Shown in pieces: positions 1 through 5,053 of a stretch of 6,012 nt of DNA. Numbering within the stretch: position 1 is the first letter of the stretch; every line of letters begins with the position of its first letter. This DNA comes from Peptostreptococcaceae bacterium. Its GTDB lineage: Bacteria > Bacillota > Clostridia > Peptostreptococcales > Peptostreptococcaceae. The DNA lies in assembly GCA_029983575.1 (NCBI GenBank), contig JASBZE010000097.1:1-6012 (forward strand), in the 5' to 3' direction. The notes under the pieces are model-generated. The model was not told the DNA's origin. It ran no database searches and saw nothing but the letters and a program-made list of their open reading frames with translations. A program made the position numbers and the translations under genes.

Positions 1-45
1 AATTAGATAAAATAAATAAATTAGATAAAATAAATAAATTAGATA
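1..45. repeat. 18-bp tandem repeat, 2.5 copies, cut by window edge
   Basis: The unit AATTAGATAAAATAAATA occurs at 1-18 and 19-36, and its first nine bases recur at 37-45, all without mismatch. The array probably extends upstream of the window. Eighteen bases is a whole number of codons. On the + strand, the frame starting at base 3 is open and reads LDKINK-LDKINK-LDI, then a TAG stop at 48-50. The array may therefore be the repetitive C-terminal tail of an upstream gene. It could equally be non-coding AT-rich satellite sequence, because the minus strand is also open here in one frame. The choice cannot be made without the upstream sequence. Confidence 0.85.
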
Positions 46-54
46 TATAGGAAA

Positions 55-72
55 TTAAGTCAAAGAACTTAA
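55..72. repeat. Small inverted repeat in amidase leader
   Basis: TTAAGT (55-60) and ACTTAA (67-72) are perfect inverted repeats around a 6-nt centre. They lie between the possible upstream stop codon and the amidase start. No T-tract follows, so this does not look like a Rho-independent terminator. It could be a weak operator or a chance AT-rich palindrome. No convincing sigma-A promoter was found nearby. Confidence 0.3.
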
Positions 73-113
73 AACACAAAGAGTAGAAAAATAAGCGAAA
101 AATAAAAAATGTT

Positions 114-120
114 AGGGGGA
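114..120 (+). promoter_or_regulatory. Ribosome binding site fixing the GTG start of the amidase
   Basis: AGGGGGA lies 7 nt upstream of the GTG at 128, which is normal Shine-Dalgarno spacing. The first in-frame ATG is far downstream, at residue 68 near the end of the membrane segment. The GTG is therefore the only start that keeps the membrane anchor and has a ribosome binding site. Confidence 0.75.
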
Positions 121-127
121 AGTTAAG

Positions 128-1378
128 GTGTCCACTAGACATAATAAAAATATAAATAGATCTTCTAGAAGTACTCCGTCTAGATCTCACAGAAGTGAGG
201 GTACTACGAGGACTAGAAAAGCTAATGCCAAAGGACACTCAAAAAAGGTGGTCAGAAGAAAGGTAAATTACAAGAGGGTTTTGATAGCTATAATTGCCCT
301 TCTATTTATAATCTTCATCCTAGGGCATATGGTCAAAAGCCATTACCAAAAAAAGGCCGAGAACGCTAGAATTGAGAGGGAATTAAAAAATGAGAGGGCT
401 CAAGTTAGCGCTAAGGACAAGAAGTACACAGTTATGATAGATCCAGGTCACGGGGGAAATGACAAGGGAACTATCTCTCAAGATGGCAAGTACTTTGAAA
501 AGACCTTTGCTCTAGAAATTTCAAAAAGGGTCAAGGAGAAACTCTCAAGACACAGAGATATAAATGTAATAATGACTAGAGAAGATGACGAGTACGTATA
601 CCTTGACGACAGGGTAAAGATGGCTAATGAAAAAAATCCTGATGTATTCGTATCCATTCACTTAAATGCACAAACTCAAGACAAGACTGCTACGGGAATT
701 GAGACTTGGTATAGAAAGAGCAGACCACCTAAGAAAAAAGACACATCTACTGATGAAAAAGACGGCTCAAGCAAAGACGGCTCAAGTAAAGATGGCTCTA
801 TAGATGAAAGTGACGGCTCAAGCAAAGATGGTTCTAGAAATGGAAGTGGCAGCTTAAGTAAAGATACCTCTAAAGACATAAATGGAGATTCAAACAAAGG
901 TGGTTCTATAGATGAAAGTGATGGACTAGAAAGCTCGTCTTCTCAAGATAGAAAGGGCAACAGGTCAAACTCAACTAGGAGGATGACTACTTCTAAGTCA
1001 TCAAATAAATCAGATAAAGACGACAAAGTTAATGGTAAAAACTCTAAAAATAAAGGAAAAAACATTGAAGGCGACGGTTCTGGAGATACTACCTCAGAAG
1101 AAGAACAGACAGAGGTTGTGAATTATTCAAAGGCGCTTGCCCAATATATTCAAAGTACTACTATGTCATATGTAGATACAAAGGACAGGGGAATACTACC
1201 TAGTACGTACGAGGTTATCAGGGAGACAAAATCTCCGGCGGTTCTTATAGAATGTGGTTTTTTGACTACGAAAGCCGAGGTAGATAAACTTCAAAACCCA
1301 GAGTATATCGACAATCTAGCAGAGGGAATAGCTCAGGGGATTTTAGCGTATTTAGATAATCAGAAAAATATTAAGTAA
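128..1378 (+). CDS. N-acetylmuramoyl-L-alanine amidase (Amidase_3), membrane-anchored, with large low-complexity insertion
   Basis: This is a zinc hydrolase expected to cut the amide bond between N-acetylmuramic acid and L-alanine in peptidoglycan. Residues 1-50 are basic and Ser/Arg-rich (17 Lys/Arg, one acidic residue). Residues 51-69 form one hydrophobic membrane segment, and 70-98 a charged helical linker. The catalytic domain starts near 100. DPGHGG gives zinc ligand H108, E124 is the second ligand, and SIHLNA gives H178. AVLIECGF near the C-terminus supplies the catalytic glutamate E375. The TR-x-D...DR...AN segment at 150-167 is also typical. The oddity is residues ~197-328: Ser/Asp/Gly/Lys-rich sequence with DGSSK repeats, placed between GIETWY and the SKALAQYIQ helix, where ordinary family members have a short loop. 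All key residues remain, so an active enzyme is likely. The fold places the N-terminus in the cytoplasm and the enzyme outside. It starts with GTG, and the patatin-like gene follows after 11 bp. Confidence 0.93.
   Translation: MSTRHNKNINRSSRSTPSRSHRSEGTTRTRKANAKGHSKKVVRRKVNYKRVLIAIIALLFIIFILGHMVKSHYQKKAENARIERELKNERAQVSAKDKKYTVMIDPGHGGNDKGTISQDGKYFEKTFALEISKRVKEKLSRHRDINVIMTREDDEYVYLDDRVKMANEKNPDVFVSIHLNAQTQDKTATGIETWYRKSRPPKKKDTSTDEKDGSSKDGSSKDGSIDESDGSSKDGSRNGSGSLSKDTSKDINGDSNKGGSIDESDGLESSSSQDRKGNRSNSTRRMTTSKSSNKSDKDDKVNGKNSKNKGKNIEGDGSGDTTSEEEQTEVVNYSKALAQYIQSTTMSYVDTKDRGILPSTYEVIRETKSPAVLIECGFLTTKAEVDKLQNPEYIDNLAEGIAQGILAYLDNQKNIK
761..924 (+). repeat. In-frame DGSSK-type coding repeats within the amidase gene
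   Basis: The 15-bp unit GACGGCTCAAGCAAA (Asp-Gly-Ser-Ser-Lys) occurs at 761-775, with one change at 776-790, and exactly again at 812-826. Partial units GATGG(C/T)TCT start at 791 and 827. A second repeat, encoding GSIDESDG, occurs at 794-816 and 902-924, offset by 108 bp (36 codons) with two C/T differences. All units keep the reading frame. The near-identity at DNA level suggests recent duplication by slippage, so copy number may vary between strains. Confidence 0.85.
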
Positions 1379-1389
1379 GGGGTGATTTT

Positions 1390-2652
1390 ATGCAAGGGTT
1401 GGTTTTAGAAGGCGGTGGTGCCAGAGGTGCCTACCAAGTCGGAGCAATAAAGGCTCTTTATGAATTAGGCTATGAGTTTGACGGGGTATCCGGTACATCG
1501 ATAGGAGCTATAAACGGGGCCTTCGTGGCACAAGATGAGATTGAAGAACTCGAAAAGCTATGGTCAAACCTTGAGTATGACGAGTTTATCAATATAGATC
1601 CAGAAGATTACAAGATTATCAAAGATATGGACTACCAGGTAAAAAACATAGGCAAGATAGCTCAGGCGGTAATAAAGGCCATTGAGATTGACGGCTTTGA
1701 CATTTCACCCCTAAAAAAATACCTATCAAAGGTAATTGACGAGGATAAGATAATAAAAAAAGGCAAGGATTTTTTCGTCACATCTGTCAAGGTCAACAAG
1801 AGGGTAGATTTTGAATACGTAAAGATAGGAACGAAAAAAAGGGGCACGGCATATAAGGATATTGTAGATAGTGCTTCTCTGCCAATTTTTAGAGCGATTA
1901 GAAGAAACGGAGGAATTAGCTTAGATGGGGCTTTTTACGACAATATAGCCATAACTCCGCTTTATGACCTCGGTTATGAAAAAATCGTCCTAGTCAGGGT
2001 AAATACTGAGACTACAGCTAAACTACTGCCAAATAAAGATAGGGAGCTAGAAAGTGAAGTCGATGTAATCATACCTAGGGAAAACTTGGGAGGACTTTTC
2101 AATTTCGATAAAGAGCATGTTAACTATCTAATAAAACTTGGGTATCTAGACACATATAGGCATTATCACAGGCTTTTTGGAAATAAATACTACTTTAAAA
2201 ATGACGAGAAACACGATGAAAGGTATTTTTTGAATAAGATCTTGTCTTTAGATGAGAAAACAGTTGAAGCACTTTCTGAGATTTTTGGAGTAGGAAAAAA
2301 GAAATCAAAAGAGAGGACCATTGTGGAGGTGATAATTCCTGAGGTTGGAAAGCTTTTAAATTTGGATGAAGATTTTACTTACTCTGATTTTCTATCATCT
2401 ATATACGAGGAAAAACTTATCGAGCAAGGCTTGGACAGGTTAAATATTTATGATTTCGACAAGACTATCGAGGCGGTTGAGAAAACTATCGTAATAGATA
2501 AGGAATCCATAGAAAAGTATAAGGATAATTTTGAAAGATTTAATATACTCAGGGCTGTTTTAAATAAAAGCGATGAAGACTACGCAAAGCTAAATAGAGG
2601 CAACATTATTTCATTAATAATTAATGGATTTAAGGAAAGTAAAAATATTTAA
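1390..2652 (+). CDS. Patatin-like phospholipase / serine acyl hydrolase
   Basis: This is a predicted lipid acyl hydrolase of the patatin family, which uses a Ser-Asp dyad. EGGGARGAYQVG (7-18) is the glycine-rich oxyanion-hole motif. GTSIG (35-39) carries the nucleophile S37. DGAFYDN (179-185) carries the catalytic D179, and SASLP (161-165) is the usual family segment before it. The patatin fold covers about residues 1-210. The remaining ~210 residues are charged, mostly helical-looking and not recognised by me. No signal peptide or membrane segment is visible, so a cytoplasmic or membrane-peripheral location is likely. The substrate (phospholipid, lysophospholipid or another ester) cannot be told from sequence. 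The start is supported by AAGGGGTGA at 1377-1385, which overlaps the amidase stop codon. Co-transcription with the amidase is therefore likely, and no terminator separates them. Confidence 0.9.
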   Translation: MQGLVLEGGGARGAYQVGAIKALYELGYEFDGVSGTSIGAINGAFVAQDEIEELEKLWSNLEYDEFINIDPEDYKIIKDMDYQVKNIGKIAQAVIKAIEIDGFDISPLKKYLSKVIDEDKIIKKGKDFFVTSVKVNKRVDFEYVKIGTKKRGTAYKDIVDSASLPIFRAIRRNGGISLDGAFYDNIAITPLYDLGYEKIVLVRVNTETTAKLLPNKDRELESEVDVIIPRENLGGLFNFDKEHVNYLIKLGYLDTYRHYHRLFGNKYYFKNDEKHDERYFLNKILSLDEKTVEALSEIFGVGKKKSKERTIVEVIIPEVGKLLNLDEDFTYSDFLSSIYEEKLIEQGLDRLNIYDFDKTIEAVEKTIVIDKESIEKYKDNFERFNILRAVLNKSDEDYAKLNRGNIISLIINGFKESKNI

Positions 2653-2659
2653 AAAAATA

Positions 2660-2688
2660 GTGAAAAAAATCATATTTCATAGTATAAT
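2660..2688 (+). promoter_or_regulatory. Sigma-A-type promoter for ptsH-ptsI
   Basis: A perfect -10 box TATAAT (2683-2688) lies 17 bp after GTGAAA (2660-2665), a 4-of-6 match to TTGACA. A-tracts around 2651-2670 could act as an UP element. Transcription would begin near 2695, giving a 5' untranslated region of about 70 nt. No convincing catabolite-responsive (cre) site was seen near it. Confidence 0.7.
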
Positions 2689-2718
2689 AGAGATAGTGCC
2701 TGGGAACAAGGATTAAAA

Positions 2719-2740
2719 TAGGGGACATAAAAAGTCCCTA
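2719..2740 (+). promoter_or_regulatory. Hairpin in the ptsH 5' untranslated region
   Basis: GGGAC (2722-2726) pairs with GTCCC (2734-2738) across a 7-nt A-rich loop. The stem can be extended by TA/TA pairs if one G is bulged. It ends 14 nt before the Shine-Dalgarno GGAGGT (2755-2760), so it does not hide the ribosome binding site. There is no U-tract, so it is not a terminator. A role in mRNA stability or regulation is possible but unproven. Confidence 0.45.
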
Positions 2741-2765
2741 GAAAATAAATTTACGGAGGTAAAAA

Positions 2766-3026
2766 ATGGAAAAAGTAGTAAAAATAATAAATGAAACAGG
2801 ATTACACGCTAGACCAGCTAGTATATTCGTTAAGAAGGCTTCTGAATTTAAGTCTTCTGTAGAGGTAGTTGCCGGAGAAAAGAAGGTAAATGCAAAGTCT
2901 ATAATGGGTATCATGGGATTAGGACTAGGAAAAGGTAAGGAAATTAAAATAGTGACTAGCGGAGAAGATGAAGAGCAAGCACTAAATGAATTAGTAGCTC
3001 TTATTGAATCTGGATTTGGTGAGTAA
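2766..3026 (+). CDS. ptsH: Phosphocarrier protein HPr
   Basis: HPr is the small cytoplasmic phosphocarrier of the phosphotransferase system (PTS). It takes phosphate from Enzyme I and passes it to sugar-specific Enzymes IIA. At 86 residues it is close to the usual ~88. ETGLHARPAS holds the active-site histidine H14, equivalent to His15 of well-studied HPr proteins. KSIMGIMGLG holds S45, equivalent to Ser46, which HPr kinase/phosphorylase phosphorylates in Gram-positive bacteria. Carbon catabolite control through a CcpA-like regulator is therefore possible, although neither HprK nor CcpA is encoded here. A strong ribosome binding site (GGAGGT, 5 nt before ATG) suits a highly expressed protein. 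It has its own promoter, and ptsI follows after a structured 109-bp gap. Confidence 0.98.
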   Translation: MEKVVKIINETGLHARPASIFVKKASEFKSSVEVVAGEKKVNAKSIMGIMGLGLGKGKEIKIVTSGEDEEQALNELVALIESGFGE

Positions 3027-3052
3027 TATTATCTAACGAGATAAGTTTACTC
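3021..3052 (+). promoter_or_regulatory. Intercistronic hairpin I, overlapping the ptsH stop codon
   Basis: GAGTAA (3021-3026, the last sense codon and stop of ptsH) pairs with TTACTC (3047-3052). Inside, TTATCT (3029-3034) pairs with AGATAA (3039-3044) around an AACG tetraloop. The two stems are separated by a 2x2 internal loop. No U-tract follows. The structure could protect the ptsH 3' end, mark a processing site or affect ribosome passage. These roles are inferred. Confidence 0.55.
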
Positions 3053-3057
3053 AAGCA

Positions 3058-3097
3058 AGATATGTTTAGCCTCATAACCGAGGCTAAATTCATATTT
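3058..3097 (+). promoter_or_regulatory. Intercistronic hairpin II between ptsH and ptsI
   Basis: TTTAGCCTC (3065-3073) and GAGGCTAAA (3080-3088) form a perfect 9-bp stem with a 6-nt loop (ATAACC). ATATG (3060-3064) and CATAT (3091-3095) extend it across a 2-nt bulge. The next bases (TAGAGATAATAC) are not a U-tract, so read-through into ptsI is expected. The hairpin ends 23 nt before the ptsI Shine-Dalgarno site. It is probably an mRNA stability, processing or regulatory element. Confidence 0.65.
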
Positions 3098-3135
3098 AGA
3101 GATAATACACTCTTATATTTAAGGAGGATTGGCTA

Positions 3136-4851
3136 ATGTCATTAAAGGGTATCGGAGCTTCACCAGGGATTGCCCTAGGTAATGCGCTTGTAATCGAGCA
3201 CAAGGAGCTTGAAGTAAAAAAGCAAAATATAAAGGACGTTGATGCAGAAGTTAAAAAACTTCAAGATGCTGTAGAGCTATCAAAGTCTGAACTTGAAAAG
3301 GTTAAGGAAAAGGCAGCTAAAGAGCTTGGCGAGGCTGAGGCTGAAATATTTGGCGCTCACCTTATGGTTTTAGAGGACCCTGAGTTTATAGGTGCTGCTG
3401 AAGAAAAGATAAAAACTGACAGCGTAAATGCTGATTATGCGGTTCAAGAGATTAGAGATATGTTCGTCTCTATGTTTGAATCTATGGACAATGATTACAT
3501 GAGAGAGAGAGCAGCTGACGTCAAGGACGTTTCTGATAGGGTTCTTAGGCATATTTTAGGTATTAAGGTTATTGATTTAAGTTCAATAGAAGATGAGGTT
3601 ATCTTAGTTGCTCACGATCTAACTCCTTCAGACACTGCAACTATGAATAAGGCTAAGGTCTTAGGATTTTTGACAAATATAGGGGGAAGGACTTCTCATA
3701 CTGCAATCATGTCTAGAACTCTTGAAATTCCAGCAATCGTAGGACTTTCTAATGCCACTGAAAACATTAAAGACGGTGATTTCATAGCGTTTAATGGAGA
3801 TACTGGAGAGGTAGTAGTAAATCCTGACGATAGCAAAAAAGAAGAGTACGCTAAGCTTAAAAAAGAATTTGAAGAAGAAAAGAAGGCACTTGAAAAGTTG
3901 ATTGGAAAAGAGAGTGTCACTAAGGATGGTAAGAAGATTGAGCTTGCCGGAAATATAGGAACTCCTAATGATGTCGAAGGGCTTATCAAAAACGATGCTG
4001 AGGGTGTAGGTCTTTACAGAACTGAATTCCTATACATGGATAGCGATGAGTTCCCAACAGAAGACAAACAGTACGAGGCGTATAAGTCTGTACTTGAGGG
4101 TATGGATGGAAAGCCGATAATCATTAGAACTCTAGATATCGGAGGAGACAAGGAGCTTTCATATTTTGATATGGAAAAGGAAATGAATCCATTCCTTGGT
4201 TACAGGGCTATCAGAATATGCCTTGACAGAAAGGACATTTTCAAAACTCAACTAAGGGCTTTGTATAGGGCGAGTGTTCACGGAAAACTTAGAATAATGT
4301 TCCCGATGATTTCTTCTCTTGAAGAGCTTCTAGAGGCTAAAAAAGTATGTGAAGAGGTTAAGTCAGAGCTTAAGAGCGAGGGCGTTGATTTTTCAGAAGA
4401 TGTAGAAATAGGTATGATGATAGAAATACCTGCTGCTGCTGTTATCTCAGATATACTTGCTAAGCACGTAGACTTCTTCTCAATAGGTACAAACGACTTA
4501 ATTCAGTATACTTGTGCTGTTGACAGGATGAATCAAAAGATAAGCTATTTATACAACCAGTTTAACCCTGCTGTTTTAAGGCTTATCAAACTTGTAATAG
4601 AAAATGCTCACAAGGCTGGCAAATGGGCTGGTATGTGCGGAGAGTCCGCCGGAGATCAAAAGATGATACCACTTCTTTTGGGTATGGGTCTTGATGAATT
4701 TTCTATGTCCCCAATATCAATATTGAGAGCTAGACATCTAGTTACAAACGTAAATATTTCTGATATGGAAAAATTAGTTGAAAAAGTTCTTGAATTTGGT
4801 ACAGCGGAAGAAATCGAAGAATATATGAATAATTTCACTATTAATCAGTAG
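3136..4851 (+). CDS. ptsI: Phosphoenolpyruvate-protein phosphotransferase, PTS Enzyme I
   Basis: Enzyme I starts the PTS by moving phosphate from phosphoenolpyruvate to its own histidine and then to HPr. The 571 residues are a normal full length. The N-terminal part (~1-225) contains the helical HPr-binding region and the swivelling phosphohistidine domain, with GGRTSHTAI carrying H188. The C-terminal (βα)8 domain (~260-571) binds phosphoenolpyruvate and magnesium. Visible residues are R295 (GLYRTEF), R331 (IIIRTLDIGGDK), E430 (MMIEIPAA), D454 (IGTNDLIQY) and C501 (GMCGESAGD). Each sits one position before its E. coli counterpart, so no catalytic residue is missing. AAGGAGG (3121-3127) with an 8-nt spacer sets the start. 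The gene is downstream of ptsH, most likely in the same transcript, and ends before a Rho-independent terminator. No Enzyme II gene lies in the window. Confidence 0.98.
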   Translation: MSLKGIGASPGIALGNALVIEHKELEVKKQNIKDVDAEVKKLQDAVELSKSELEKVKEKAAKELGEAEAEIFGAHLMVLEDPEFIGAAEEKIKTDSVNADYAVQEIRDMFVSMFESMDNDYMRERAADVKDVSDRVLRHILGIKVIDLSSIEDEVILVAHDLTPSDTATMNKAKVLGFLTNIGGRTSHTAIMSRTLEIPAIVGLSNATENIKDGDFIAFNGDTGEVVVNPDDSKKEEYAKLKKEFEEEKKALEKLIGKESVTKDGKKIELAGNIGTPNDVEGLIKNDAEGVGLYRTEFLYMDSDEFPTEDKQYEAYKSVLEGMDGKPIIIRTLDIGGDKELSYFDMEKEMNPFLGYRAIRICLDRKDIFKTQLRALYRASVHGKLRIMFPMISSLEELLEAKKVCEEVKSELKSEGVDFSEDVEIGMMIEIPAAAVISDILAKHVDFFSIGTNDLIQYTCAVDRMNQKISYLYNQFNPAVLRLIKLVIENAHKAGKWAGMCGESAGDQKMIPLLLGMGLDEFSMSPISILRARHLVTNVNISDMEKLVEKVLEFGTAEEIEEYMNNFTINQ

Positions 4852-4886
4852 TTAGTACCTGCTAGTAGAATTAGTAAGTGTTAGTA
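4852..4886 (+). repeat. Four YTAGTA hexamers at ~10-bp spacing
   Basis: TTAGTA (4852-4857), CTAGTA (4862-4867), TTAGTA (4871-4876) and TTAGTA (4881-4886) begin 10, 9 and 10 bp apart, directly after the ptsI stop codon. Spacing near one helical turn is what a cooperative binding site would show. Short AT-rich repeats in a 3' untranslated region can also arise by slippage, and no binding protein is known to me. Confidence 0.6.
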
Positions 4887-4964
4887 GCTAATATAATTAA
4901 GTGACTAATTTAAGGTATAAGCGGCGATTAACTTAACTGATTATTAATGTGAACAGTTGATTTG

Positions 4965-5007
4965 GCTGTGATAGATGTAGGCAATTCTCATTTATCACAG
5001 CTTTTTT
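4965..5007 (+). terminator. Rho-independent terminator after ptsI
   Basis: GCTGTGATAGATG (4965-4977) pairs with CATTTATCACAGC (4989-5001). This makes a 13-bp stem with one G-U pair and an 11-nt loop, followed directly by six T residues (5002-5007). It lies 113 nt after the ptsI stop, so the transcript has a long 3' untranslated region. A smaller hairpin (TTAACTG at 4933-4939 with CAGTTGA at 4954-4960) stands just before it. Confidence 0.9.
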
Positions 5008-5034
5008 GCATTTTCTTTAAATCTGGGTTATAAT
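5005..5034 (+). promoter_or_regulatory. Promoter of the lipoprotein gene
   Basis: A perfect -10 box TATAAT lies at 5029-5034. The best -35 candidate is TTTGCA (5005-5010), a 4-of-6 match to TTGACA with an 18-bp spacer, and it overlaps the T-tract of the preceding terminator. Transcription would start near 5041, right at the Shine-Dalgarno sequence GAGGAGGTG (5041-5049). The predicted leader is only about 13 nt. Confidence 0.6.
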
Positions 5035-5053
5035 ACCTAAGAGGAGGTGTAAT

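Noticed and set aside
1..45. The tandem repeat as a CRISPR array
   Set aside because: The units are directly adjacent, with no unique spacers between them.
21..49. Possible promoter TTAGAT with TATATA for the amidase gene
   Set aside because: Both boxes are weak and fall within an AT-rich tandem repeat where such matches are expected by chance.
109..126. Five-codon mini open frame (MLGGS) just before the amidase start
   Set aside because: It has no ribosome binding site of its own and simply spans the amidase Shine-Dalgarno sequence, so a leader-peptide role is unsupported.
676..897. Minus-strand open frame of 73 codons opposite the amidase repeats
   Set aside because: Its Leu/Glu/Pro/Ser repeat is the complement of the DGSSK coding repeats. 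It has no ribosome binding site, and the + strand frame carries a clear enzyme.
1662..1847. Minus-strand 61-codon open frame inside the patatin-like gene
   Set aside because: It has no motif and lies within the catalytic domain coding sequence.
3058..3097. Hairpin II as a Rho-independent terminator between ptsH and ptsI
   Set aside because: The stem is strong, but the following bases are mixed and not T-rich, and ptsI has no convincing promoter of its own in the gap.
3370..4838. Minus-strand open frames within ptsI (3370-3552, 3696-3989, 4656-4838)
   Set aside because: They are fully inside a well-conserved Enzyme I gene, have no recognisable product, and are expected by chance.
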